A stretch of 56,224 nt of DNA from an uncultured Actinomycetes bacterium (lineage in GTDB: Bacteria > Actinomycetota > Acidimicrobiia > Acidimicrobiales > Acidimicrobilacustridaceae). Made by a program: the position numbers and the translations under genes. Below, piece by piece: positions 48,673-56,224 of this stretch (within the stretch, counting starts at the first letter, position 1; each line of letters begins with the position of its first letter). The stretch is taken from positions 1-56,224 of the forward strand of contig CALBSE010000055.1 in assembly GCA_937927725.1 (NCBI GenBank), read 5' to 3'. The notes below the pieces were generated by a model. The model made no database searches. It saw only the letters and a list, made by a program, of their open reading frames with translations, and was not told where the DNA came from.

Positions 48673-50229
48673 ATGGAAACCGATTGCGTGAACCCTGACG
48701 ACGACACGCCGAAAGAAGCATGCGGTGTTTTCGGTGTGTACGCGCCGGGTCAAGCGGTTTCGCATCTCACGTACTTGGGTTTGTATGCGCTGCAGCATCG
48801 CGGCCAGGAAGCTGCGGGCATGGCCGTCAGCGATGGTTCGACAGTCACCGTTGTGAAAGACACTGGTCTCGTGTCAAACGCATTCGACGATCGAACCCTT
48901 GCAGCGCTTACTGGTCATCTTGCAATCGGACACACTCGCTACTCAACGACCGGTTCAAGCGTGTGGCACAACGCGCAGCCGGTGTACCGCGATGTCGGTG
49001 CGCACACCGTTGCAATCGCGCATAACGGCAACCTCGTAAACACCGCCGAACTTGCTGACGAACTCGGCATGCTTCCGGGCACCGTGAGTTCTGACAGCGA
49101 TGTCATGGCCGAACTTCTTGCTTCGGAACTTGCCAAAAATCCCGATGAAAGTTCCGATCACCGCGCCCTTGAGCGCGCGATGCAAGCAATCCTTCCTCGC
49201 CTGAAGGGCGCGTTCTCGGTTGTGGCGATGGACGAAGGCCATGTCATTGGTGTTCGCGACCCGAACGGTTTCCGTCCGCTTTGTCTCGGCAAGTTGGATA
49301 ACGGTTGGGTGCTCGCATCGGAAAGCCCCGCACTCGACGTCGTCGGTGCGCACTTGGTTCGTGAACTTGAACCGGGCGAAATGATCGTCATCGATGCCAC
49401 CGGTTACCGCGCCGTTCGGGTTTTTGAACAGGCGCTGGTCGACCCGAAACTCTGCTTGTTCGAGTTCGTCTACTTCGCTCGTCCCGACACACGTCTTTAC
49501 GGACAAAGCGTGCATCAGGCCCGAGTTCGTATGGGTGAACAACTGGCCGAACAAGCGCCAGTTGAAGCTGACCTCGTCATGGGCGTTCCCGAATCGGGTA
49601 TTCCCGCCGCCGAGGGCTACGCACGCAAGTCGGGCATTCCGTTCGGCCAAGGACTCGTAAAGAACCGCTACATCGGCCGCACCTTCATTGCGCCGAATCA
49701 GGAAATGCGCGCCCTTGGTGTGCGCATGAAACTCAATCCGTTGCGCGACAACATTGCTGGGCGTCGACTCATCGTGGTTGACGATTCCATCGTTCGTGGC
49801 ACCACAACTCGCGCCATGGTCTCGATGTTGCGCGAAGCCGGCGCTGCTGAAGTTCATATGCGCGTGTCGTCGCCGCCCTACAAGTGGCCATGTTTTTATG
49901 GCATGGACACTGGAACTCGCGGTGAACTTCTTGCCGCCAATATGAGCGTCGATGAAATCCGTGAATACCTCAATGTCGATTCGCTTTCGTATCTCACGCT
50001 CGATCGTTTGTTGTCAGCTACCGGTGCAGTTGGCGCAGGATTCTGCGACGCGTGTTTGACCGGCAACTATCCCGTCGAAATTCCTGCCGAACTGGGCAAG
50101 CACATTCTCGAACTTCCATCGGAAGCATCAACGGCCACGACGGGTCTTGCCGACACGCTCGAGGTCGCGCCCACGCTTCCGGCACAGGACGCACTTACCT
50201 TCACTTCATCGGAAGAGATTGATGGCTGA
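48673..50229 (+). CDS. purF: Amidophosphoribosyltransferase
   Basis: A 518-residue enzyme making phosphoribosylamine from PRPP and glutamine, the first committed step. A 16-residue propeptide (METDCVNPDDDTPKEA) precedes the catalytic Cys17 (CGVFGVYAPG), as in Bacillus-type PurF that is processed and carries a 4Fe-4S cluster. Other signatures are LQHRGQEAAGMAV, GHTRYSTTG, and the PRPP loop LIVVDDSIVRGTTT. Cysteines at PCFYGMD and CDACLTGNYPVEIP fit cluster ligands. Its stop overlaps the purM ATG by 8 bp. Confidence 0.96.
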   Translation: METDCVNPDDDTPKEACGVFGVYAPGQAVSHLTYLGLYALQHRGQEAAGMAVSDGSTVTVVKDTGLVSNAFDDRTLAALTGHLAIGHTRYSTTGSSVWHNAQPVYRDVGAHTVAIAHNGNLVNTAELADELGMLPGTVSSDSDVMAELLASELAKNPDESSDHRALERAMQAILPRLKGAFSVVAMDEGHVIGVRDPNGFRPLCLGKLDNGWVLASESPALDVVGAHLVRELEPGEMIVIDATGYRAVRVFEQALVDPKLCLFEFVYFARPDTRLYGQSVHQARVRMGEQLAEQAPVEADLVMGVPESGIPAAEGYARKSGIPFGQGLVKNRYIGRTFIAPNQEMRALGVRMKLNPLRDNIAGRRLIVVDDSIVRGTTTRAMVSMLREAGAAEVHMRVSSPPYKWPCFYGMDTGTRGELLAANMSVDEIREYLNVDSLSYLTLDRLLSATGAVGAGFCDACLTGNYPVEIPAELGKHILELPSEASTATTGLADTLEVAPTLPAQDALTFTSSEEIDG

Positions 50230-51271
50230 CGACGCAACAAAGGGCGAAACCTATGCCGGTGCTGGTGTCAGCATTGATGCTGGCGAAGAAGCAGTCGATC
50301 GCATCAAATCGCACGTTCGTTCAACCTTCCGACCCGAAGTCATCGGTGACATCGGCGGCTTTGGTGGGCTCTTCGCACTCGACCTCGCTCGTTACAAGAA
50401 GCCCGTCCTTGTTTCGTCAACCGACGGCGTTGGCACGAAGGCTCTTGTTGCGCAAGCAACGGGGCGCTTCACCACAATCGGCGTCGATCTTGTTGCGATG
50501 TGTGTCGACGACCTTGTGTGCCAGGGCGCTGAGCCGCTCTTCTTTCTCGACTACATCGCTGTAGGTCGACTCGATCCCGATCACATCGATCAACTCGTTG
50601 AAGGTGTGGCCGACGGTTGTCGCCAGGCTGGTTGCGCGTTGGTCGGTGGCGAAATGGCCGAACATCCGGGGGCAATGGAAGCAGGCGAATTCGATCTCGT
50701 TGGCTTTGCCGTAGGTATTGCCGATCGAGATGCACTCATCACTGGCGAAACGATCAAGTCCGGCGATGTGCTCATCGGCCTTCCCTCGCAGAACCTTCGC
50801 TCAAACGGTTTTTCTCTTGCTCGTCGTGTGCTTCTTGAGCGTGCACAACTTCCGCTTGATGGTCCGGCCTACGAAGGCGCGCACCACACACTGGCCGACG
50901 AATTGCTTGCTCCCTCGGTGATTTTTTCGCCAGTCATCGCTGCGCTTCAAAAGGCGGTCGATGTTCGTGGTGTTGCCCACATCACTGGCGGCGGACTTCC
51001 GGGCAACCTCAATCGTGTTCTTCCGCGCGGAACAGCGGCCGAGGTCACGTGGGGCACTTGGGACGTTCCGCCGATCTTCAATGAAATTCAGCGTTTGGGT
51101 TCGGTGGCCGACGACGAGATGGCGCGCGTGTTCAATATGGGCGTCGGCATGGTCGTTGTGGTGCCGGAATCGGATTCGTTCAAGGCACTCGACGTTGCTC
51201 GCTCGGCTGGACATCGGGCCACCGTGATCGGACGCATCGTCGAAGGTGACGGCACCGTCCGCATCGTCTGA
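50222..51271 (+). CDS. purM: AIR synthetase
   Basis: A 349-residue enzyme closing the imidazole ring (FGAM to AIR). Signatures: GETYAGAGVSIDAGEEAV, VSSTDGVGTKALVAQ, VCQGAEPLFFLDYIAVGRLD, GGEMAEHPGAMEAGEFDLVGF, LPSQNLRSNGFSLARRVL, and HITGGGLPGNLNRVLP. ATG 50222 lies inside the end of purF (ATGGCTGA overlap), where GAAGAGAT could act as a ribosome site. Confidence 0.97.
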   Translation: MADDATKGETYAGAGVSIDAGEEAVDRIKSHVRSTFRPEVIGDIGGFGGLFALDLARYKKPVLVSSTDGVGTKALVAQATGRFTTIGVDLVAMCVDDLVCQGAEPLFFLDYIAVGRLDPDHIDQLVEGVADGCRQAGCALVGGEMAEHPGAMEAGEFDLVGFAVGIADRDALITGETIKSGDVLIGLPSQNLRSNGFSLARRVLLERAQLPLDGPAYEGAHHTLADELLAPSVIFSPVIAALQKAVDVRGVAHITGGGLPGNLNRVLPRGTAAEVTWGTWDVPPIFNEIQRLGSVADDEMARVFNMGVGMVVVVPESDSFKALDVARSAGHRATVIGRIVEGDGTVRIV

Positions 51272-51309
51272 CACTTGCGAAACCGCTCCCGCCCAGAGCC
51301 ACGGAACGG

Positions 51310-51315
51310 TAGGTT
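51310..51315 (+). promoter_or_regulatory. Candidate -10 for leaderless pyrE mRNA
   Basis: TAGGTT ends 7 nt before ATG 51323; no Shine-Dalgarno is present. Confidence 0.5.
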
Positions 51316-51322
51316 CCTCATC

Positions 51323-51880
51323 ATGAGCGACGCGACAAAGCAGCAGTTGATTGATCACCTTCTTCGCCATTCGGTGCGCACCGGTGACTTCACGTTGAAG
51401 TCGGGCAAGAAGAGCTCCTGGTTCATCGATTCGAAGCAAACCGCGTGTCGTCCTGACGGATTGCTCCTCATGGCCGATCTCGCGCTTGACCTCATTCCTA
51501 GCGATGTCACCGCGATCGGCGGCTTAACGGTCGGCGCCGATCCGGTGGCGTACGGCATTGCCGCAGTAGCGGCGACTCGCGGCCGCGCCCTCAAGTCGTT
51601 CACCATTCGCAAAGAGGCCAAGGACCACGGCGTCGCTGGTCGCCTTGCCGGCCCTCTCGAACCAGGCGACAAGGTCGTCATCACCGACGACACCGTCACA
51701 CGGGGCACCTCGCCCATGGAAGCGGTGCATGTCGCCCGTGAACTTGGGGCGGAACCGGTCATGGTGATGGTGGTGGTGGACCGTGGCGGAACCTGCCAGG
51801 CCATGGCGGAGGCCGAAGGTCTTCAGTTCCGGGCGCTTGTCACCGCTCCCGAACTCGGCTTCCCCTACGAAGGCGCCTGA
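51323..51880 (+). CDS. pyrE: Orotate phosphoribosyltransferase
   Basis: A 185-residue pyrimidine enzyme converting orotate and PRPP to OMP. Signatures: FTLKSGKKSSWFIDSKQTACRPDG, GGLTVGADPVAYGIA, FTIRKEAKDHG, and the PRPP loop VVITDDTVTRGTS. It follows purM by 51 bp but has its own leaderless-type promoter. ATG 51323 is the family start. Confidence 0.94.
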   Translation: MSDATKQQLIDHLLRHSVRTGDFTLKSGKKSSWFIDSKQTACRPDGLLLMADLALDLIPSDVTAIGGLTVGADPVAYGIAAVAATRGRALKSFTIRKEAKDHGVAGRLAGPLEPGDKVVITDDTVTRGTSPMEAVHVARELGAEPVMVMVVVDRGGTCQAMAEAEGLQFRALVTAPELGFPYEGA

Positions 51881-51960
51881 CCGTTCAATTCCCGTTGCTT
51901 CGGGGGCTCCGGCTCCCGACTTGGGGCCGGCCATGGCCTGACGGGTAGCGTCTCCGCCCT

Positions 51961-53367
51961 ATGGCCGACTCAACTACCGCCGCTTTCAGTATCCGCCTTC
52001 GTGTCCGTCTCGGGAATGAACCCGGTGCACTGGGCCACCTCGCAACCGCTATTGGTTCAGTAGGCGGAAACATTTGGTCACTTCAAGGATTTGAAGCCAA
52101 GAAGGAATCGCTTGACGAAGAACTCGTCGTCAACTGCTCGAGCGAAGCGCATCAGCAGCAGGTGCTCGATGCCGTGAAGGCGCTTCCTGACATTGAACTT
52201 CTGGAATGGGAAGACCGCACGTTCGCGCTGCACGCCGGCGGCAAGGTGCATGTCATTAGTCAGATTCCCGTCAACGATCGTGACGATCTTTCGATGGCGT
52301 ACACGCCGGGCGTTGCTCGCGTGTGTACTGCAATCGAAAAGGACCCGTTGCTTTCGCACGATCTCACGATTCGTAAGAACACTGTGGCCATCGTCAGCGA
52401 TGGCACTGCAGTGCTTGGTCTTGGCGACATTGGTCCGCTTGGCGCAATGCCGGTTATGGAAGGCAAAGCACTTCTGTTCAAGGAGTTCGCCGGCGTCGAT
52501 GGCTTCCCGATCTGCCTCGACACCAAAGATCCGGAAGAAATCATTCGCACCGTTGTGAACATTGCGCCGTCCTTTGGTGGCATCAATCTCGAAGACATCG
52601 CTGCACCGGTGTGCTTTGAAGTCGAAGACCGTTTGAAAGAACTTCTCGACATTCCGGTTTTCCATGACGATCAGCACGGCACTGCAGTCGTGACGCTTGC
52701 TGCGCTTATGAACGCTCTCAAGATCGTTAACAAGAAGATGGAAGACCTCACCATCGTCATCGCTGGCGTTGGTGCAGCTGGTGTGGCTATCTCGAAAATC
52801 CTCATGAACGCCGGTGTTCGCAACATCATCGGTGTCGATCGCGAAGGTGCCGTCTACAACGGCCGCGGCAATCTCAACGTGGCCAAGCAGTGGTTCGCCG
52901 AAAACACGAACCCCGAAGGTCGCCAGGGTTCACTGGCCGACATCATGCCGGGCTCCGATGTCTTCATTGGCGTGAGTGGTCCAAACCTCATCAACCGTCA
53001 AGACGTGCTCACGATGGCGAAGGATCCGATCGTTTTTGCCATGGCAAACCCCGATCCCGAGATTCGTCCGGAAGAGGCCGAAGGTTGTGTTGCCGTTATG
53101 GCAACTGGTCGAAGCGATTTCCCGAATCAGATCAACAACGTTCTTGCCTTCCCCGGCATCTTCCGGGGAGCTCTCGACGCTGGGGCAACCCAGATCACCG
53201 AGAACATGAAGGTTGCTGCTGCGTATGCCATTGCCAACGCGGTGAGCCCTGAAGACCTCGCACCCGACCATGTCATTCCTTCGGTGTTCGATAAGCGCAT
53301 CGCGCCTCTCGTTGCTGCTGCCGCTGCTGAAGCTGCAGTGCGCGACGGTGTCATCCGAAAGCGCTGA
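51961..53367 (+). CDS. Malic enzyme with N-terminal ACT domain
   Basis: A 468-residue enzyme that oxidatively decarboxylates malate to pyruvate. Residues ~8-85 form an ACT-like domain (IRLRVRLGNEPGALGHLATAIG, NIWSLQGFE). The catalytic part has AYTPGVARVCTAI, AIVSDGTAVLGLGDIGPLGAMPVMEGKA, FHDDQHGTAVVTLAALMNAL, and the Rossmann IVIAGVGAAGVAISKIL. NAD or NADP preference is not decided. ATG 51961 has TAGCGT 9 nt upstream and no SD. The HAD gene follows by 5 bp. Confidence 0.93.
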   Translation: MADSTTAAFSIRLRVRLGNEPGALGHLATAIGSVGGNIWSLQGFEAKKESLDEELVVNCSSEAHQQQVLDAVKALPDIELLEWEDRTFALHAGGKVHVISQIPVNDRDDLSMAYTPGVARVCTAIEKDPLLSHDLTIRKNTVAIVSDGTAVLGLGDIGPLGAMPVMEGKALLFKEFAGVDGFPICLDTKDPEEIIRTVVNIAPSFGGINLEDIAAPVCFEVEDRLKELLDIPVFHDDQHGTAVVTLAALMNALKIVNKKMEDLTIVIAGVGAAGVAISKILMNAGVRNIIGVDREGAVYNGRGNLNVAKQWFAENTNPEGRQGSLADIMPGSDVFIGVSGPNLINRQDVLTMAKDPIVFAMANPDPEIRPEEAEGCVAVMATGRSDFPNQINNVLAFPGIFRGALDAGATQITENMKVAAAYAIANAVSPEDLAPDHVIPSVFDKRIAPLVAAAAAEAAVRDGVIRKR

Positions 53368-53372
53368 ACAAC

Positions 53373-54098
53373 GTGTCGCGGTTCGACGCGATCACATTCG
53401 ACTTCTGGGACACGCTCGTTCGAGCCGACGTTGCCGCGACCCGCGTGCAGCGTCGTCTTGCGATTGCTGAGGTACTCGAGTCTCACGATCTTCCAGTGCA
53501 GCACGATGAGATTGATGCGTCGTTCGATGAAGCGTGGAAGCGCTTCGACGCGGCATGGGGACTCGGCCAACAGTTCACCGGTCATCATGCAGTTGAAACG
53601 GTGCTTGAAGTCCTCGGCCACACCGAGGATGAGCAGGTTCGCGTTCGCGTGATCGAGGCGTATCTCTCAGCACCACGAACGATGCGACTCGATCTCACCG
53701 ACAACTTGGAATCGACGTTGCACGTGTTGAAGGACGCAGGCCTTCGTGTCGGGATCGTGTGCGATGTTGGTCTCACGCCATCGCCCGTTTTGCGTGACTA
53801 TCTCGATGGCCACGGCATCTTGCAGTTGTTCGATCACTGGTCGTTCTCTGACGAAGTCGGTGTCTACAAACCAGACGCCGCAATCTTCGAACACGCCCTT
53901 GCCGGTTTAGGCGGAATTGATCCGACGCGCGCTGCCCATATCGGCGATCTTCGTCGCACCGACATCGCCGGCGCGAAGGGAATGGGAATGTTGGCGCTGC
54001 GTTACCGCGGAGTGACTGACGACGACCCCGAGCACGGACCAGAAGGCGATGTTGTCATCAGCGACCACGCCGAGGTACCCGCCGCCCTCGGCATCTAA
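53373..54098 (+). CDS. HAD-family hydrolase
   Basis: A 241-residue HAD phosphatase-like protein. Motif I is FDAITFDFWDTLVRAD, where the usual second Asp of DxD is replaced by W (DFWDT), as in many subfamily I members; motif II is VGIVCDVG; the C-terminal motif is VYKPDAAIFEHAL...AAHIGDLRRTDIAGAKGMGM. Substrate unknown (a small phosphorylated metabolite is likely). GTG 53373 is 5 bp after the malic enzyme stop, so they are probably co-transcribed. Confidence 0.82.
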   Translation: MSRFDAITFDFWDTLVRADVAATRVQRRLAIAEVLESHDLPVQHDEIDASFDEAWKRFDAAWGLGQQFTGHHAVETVLEVLGHTEDEQVRVRVIEAYLSAPRTMRLDLTDNLESTLHVLKDAGLRVGIVCDVGLTPSPVLRDYLDGHGILQLFDHWSFSDEVGVYKPDAAIFEHALAGLGGIDPTRAAHIGDLRRTDIAGAKGMGMLALRYRGVTDDDPEHGPEGDVVISDHAEVPAALGI

Positions 54099-54183
54099 AC
54101 CACAAGCGGCATTCGATACGCGGGACGGACATTGGTTGGTTGTGCCACAGTTGGACCCCACACCACTTCTAGGGGGAACTCAC

Positions 54184-55104
54184 GTGGCACTCGATCCGCA
54201 GGCAAAAGTCATTCTCGATCTCATGGCCGATTCTGGCTTTACGTTCGAAGGGGCGACCCCGGAAGAACTTCGCGAACGCATGGGCATGACTGCGATGCCG
54301 AGCCCAATTGAGTTGGCGAGCGTCACCGACCGAACCATTCCCGGTCCCGGCGGCGACATTCCCATTCGCGTCTATCGCCCCAGCAATGACGCCGGACTTC
54401 CCGTCACGGTGTTCTTCCACGGTGGCGGATGGGTCATTGGCGATCTTGAATCCCATGATCATTGCTGTCGCACCATCGCGTCGAAGGCTGAGTGTGTCGT
54501 TGTTGCGGTCGACTATCGCCTTGCTCCCGAGGCCAAGTTCCCCGCAGCGATCGACGATGCCTGGGCAGCTACCGAATGGGTCGCAACCCACGGCGACGAG
54601 CTCAACGTGGACACCTCACGTCTCGCGGTTGCTGGAGACAGCGCTGGTGGCAATCTCGCCGCCGTTGTCGCCAACATCTCTCGTGATCACGAGCACGTCG
54701 AAGTCATTCAGCAGGCGCTGTTGTATCCGGTGACCGACGGAACCTGTGATCGTCCTTCGATGGCAGAAAATGCGGAGGGCTACATGCTCACTCGTAACGC
54801 CATGGATTGGTTCCACGACCATTACACCGTCACCGTCGAAGATCTCAGCGATCCTCGTTACTCGCCGATCCTCTCCGACCTTGCGGGCGCGCCGCCGGCT
54901 GTTGTGGTCACCGCCGGCTTCGACCCGCTGCGTGATCAGGGCAACGCCTACGCCGCCAAGTTGGTTGAAGCAGGCGTCGACGTTGATCACGTCGAATACG
55001 AAGGCATGTTCCACGGTTTCTTCTCCATGGATGCAGCAATTGACGTTGCCTCTGAGGCACAGGACCAGGTCGCATCAGCGTTAAAGGACGCTTTCGCTCG
55101 TTGA
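54184..55104 (+). CDS. Alpha/beta hydrolase, HSL family (esterase family IV)
   Basis: A 306-residue esterase/lipase. The HSL oxyanion motif is FFHGGGWVIGD, the nucleophile is in GDSAGGNLAA, the acidic residue lies in TAGFDPLRDQGNAYA and the His in MFHGFFSM. Typical substrates are short-chain esters. GTG 54184 has AGGGGGAA 7 nt upstream. Its TGA overlaps the following TTG start (TTGA), so it is coupled to the lipoprotein esterase. Confidence 0.9.
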   Translation: MALDPQAKVILDLMADSGFTFEGATPEELRERMGMTAMPSPIELASVTDRTIPGPGGDIPIRVYRPSNDAGLPVTVFFHGGGWVIGDLESHDHCCRTIASKAECVVVAVDYRLAPEAKFPAAIDDAWAATEWVATHGDELNVDTSRLAVAGDSAGGNLAAVVANISRDHEHVEVIQQALLYPVTDGTCDRPSMAENAEGYMLTRNAMDWFHDHYTVTVEDLSDPRYSPILSDLAGAPPAVVVTAGFDPLRDQGNAYAAKLVEAGVDVDHVEYEGMFHGFFSMDAAIDVASEAQDQVASALKDAFAR

Positions 55105-56147
55105 TTGCTCCCGTCCGATCAGCGGTACTTGCGCTATTTCTTTGCGCAGCGTTGGTTGGATGTTCTTCTGGAGCATCCAACCAACCATCGGTCACAACGG
55201 AGAGCAACAAACCCACAACTTCCACGACAATGGTGAGCACGGTGTACGACCCTTACGCGAACGCCCGTCCGGCTGTCGATCCTGTTGGCTCTGTCACCAC
55301 ATCATCGATGACGACAGCGGATGGTCGCGAACGTCGTTATCGCACCTATGTTCCTGCGTCGATTGTTGCGGGCGAGAAGGTCCCACTTCTTGTCGCACTG
55401 CATGGGGGTCTTGGTTGGGGTGAACAGTTCGAGGCAAACAGTGGATTCGATGGACTTGCAGAATCGAACCATTTCATCGTCGTTTACCCGGACGGAACAA
55501 ATGGACAAGCAGGAAGCACGAAGTTCCTGACGTGGAACGGCGGGATGTGTTGTGGGCCTGCTGTCGCTCAAAATGTTGATGATGTTGGATTCATCCGTCA
55601 GATTCTCAACGAGTTGAAACAGACGTTGCCGGTCGACAGCGAACGCGTCTTCGCGTCGGGACATTCAAACGGAGCGATCTTGGCGTATCGGTTGGCCTGC
55701 GAACTCAGCGATCAAATCTCAGCGATCGGTGTGCAGGCCGGAGTGCTGGGTGTTTCGTGCTCGCCAACGAACCCGGTGAGCGTGTTCCATCTCCACGGGT
55801 TGGCCGATACGAATATTCCAATTGATGGCGGAAAGGGCTCGGGCGTCGCTGGGGTGTCATTCCCGTCGCCGCGAGAAGCTCCGGTGGCATTTGCGAAAAG
55901 CAATGGCTGTACCCAGGGCCCCGTTGATCAACGTGATCCCGCGAACCCTGATGTGTCGTCAAGGATTTGGGCGAGCTGCTCCTCCGCTCGAGCGGTCCAG
56001 TTCGTGACGGTCGCTGGTGCATCTCATGCGTGGATGGGTCACGCGGGAACAGCGGCCGGCGCAACCGGATTGGTCGGCACTCCCTATCAGGGGCTTGACG
56101 CGAGTCGAGCAATCTGGTCGTTCCTCGCCGCGCAACCTGCGCGGTGA
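55101..56147 (+). CDS. Lipoprotein PHB-depolymerase-like esterase (LpqC/Fes-type)
   Basis: A 348-residue exported lipoprotein with a signal peptide ending in LVGC (lipobox), a Ser/Thr-rich linker, then an alpha/beta hydrolase of the poly(3-hydroxybutyrate) depolymerase/feruloyl esterase group: LLVALHGGLGWGEQF, a Cys-rich WNGGMCCGPA, the nucleophile in ASGHSNGAILAYRLAC, an FHLHGLADTNIP Asp region and ASHAWMGH. Several cysteines suggest disulfides. TTG 55101 overlaps the preceding TGA. PHB itself need not be the substrate. Confidence 0.85.
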   Translation: MIAPVRSAVLALFLCAALVGCSSGASNQPSVTTESNKPTTSTTMVSTVYDPYANARPAVDPVGSVTTSSMTTADGRERRYRTYVPASIVAGEKVPLLVALHGGLGWGEQFEANSGFDGLAESNHFIVVYPDGTNGQAGSTKFLTWNGGMCCGPAVAQNVDDVGFIRQILNELKQTLPVDSERVFASGHSNGAILAYRLACELSDQISAIGVQAGVLGVSCSPTNPVSVFHLHGLADTNIPIDGGKGSGVAGVSFPSPREAPVAFAKSNGCTQGPVDQRDPANPDVSSRIWASCSSARAVQFVTVAGASHAWMGHAGTAAGATGLVGTPYQGLDASRAIWSFLAAQPAR

Positions 56148-56170
56148 GTTCGACCACACGAACGGAAGAC

Positions 56171-56201
56171 AAAAGGCCCGGGCGCAGAGCCCGGGCCTTT
56201 T
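56171..56201. terminator. Bidirectional intrinsic terminator at the window end
   Basis: AAAAGGCCCGGGC (56171-56183) and GCCCGGGCCTTTT (56189-56201) form a perfect 13-bp stem with loop GCAGA, flanked by A- and T-tracts. It ends the two-esterase operon 23 bp after its last stop codon. Confidence 0.9.
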
Positions 56202-56224
56202 CACTGTGGTCGGGACCGGCGTCG

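Overview
The window looks like chromosome from an actinobacterium of the Acidimicrobiia/Ilumatobacter type. This is inferred from gene content: a dnaK-grpE-dnaJ-hspR operon, a Mycobacterium-like dCTP deaminase, separate purS/purQ/purL, and a membrane-bound heterodisulfide-reductase-like Fe-S protein of actinobacterial type. There are also actinobacterial LLM flavin oxidoreductases, CaiB-type CoA transferases and SnoaL-like proteins, an LPxTG surface protein, frequent GTG/TTG starts, and moderately high GC. No 16S rRNA or other decisive marker is present, so the lineage is a judgement.

Layout. 0-20 kb is mixed metabolism and envelope: a small membrane protein with purU, a fused CoA-transferase, a GT2-TPR-propeller protein, two paralogous phosphodiester glycosidase-like proteins, an LLM oxidoreductase, a GDT1-type cation transporter, a PoxB-like enzyme, EthD, a cell-surface lipoprotein, an unusual membrane-anchored nonapeptide-repeat protein, tRNA-Gly(CCC), a membrane-anchored hypothetical, enoyl-CoA hydratase, an LPxTG beta-helix protein, a SnoaL-like protein and an MFS transporter. 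20-24 kb has dcd, a large Fe-S reductase, a cyclic-nucleotide-binding protein, a winged-helix protein and gpm. 24-32 kb is the heat-shock region: dnaK-grpE-dnaJ-hspR, then two small secreted/anchored proteins, then clpB. A 27-bp pseudo-palindrome of the same geometry precedes both dnaK and clpB and is the best candidate operator for the encoded HspR. 32-37 kb holds two tandem GT-C-like polytopic membrane proteins facing a UbiA-family (decaprenyl-phosphate phosphoribosyltransferase-like) gene, probably for envelope polysaccharide assembly.

37-51 kb is a nearly complete set of de novo purine genes: purA-purD-purE, [accessory island], purB-purC-purS-purQ, then purL-purF-purM, followed by pyrE, an ACT-domain malic enzyme and a HAD hydrolase. 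Most junctions overlap or nearly touch (TGATG, ATGA, GTGA), indicating translational coupling. The window ends with an HSL-family esterase and a lipoprotein PHB-depolymerase-like esterase, closed by a strong terminator.

The most unusual region is the roughly 2.3-kb island between purE and purB (about 40239-42544). It contains a collapsed RHS-repeat gene: a signal peptide fused out of frame to the last ~120 residues of the RHS core, followed by an unrecognised ~136-residue C-terminal domain. A small two-TM protein overlaps it by TTGA, a layout typical of polymorphic toxin/immunity pairs. The last 12 codons of purE recur, mostly with synonymous changes, 1.7 kb downstream inside the island, like a recombination scar. 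A second, amber-interrupted two-TM ORF lies further on.

Two start classes recur. Some genes have a Shine-Dalgarno; others (including purL, pyrE, dcd and both GT-C genes) have a TANNNT hexamer 6-9 nt before the start codon and no SD, as expected for leaderless mRNAs.
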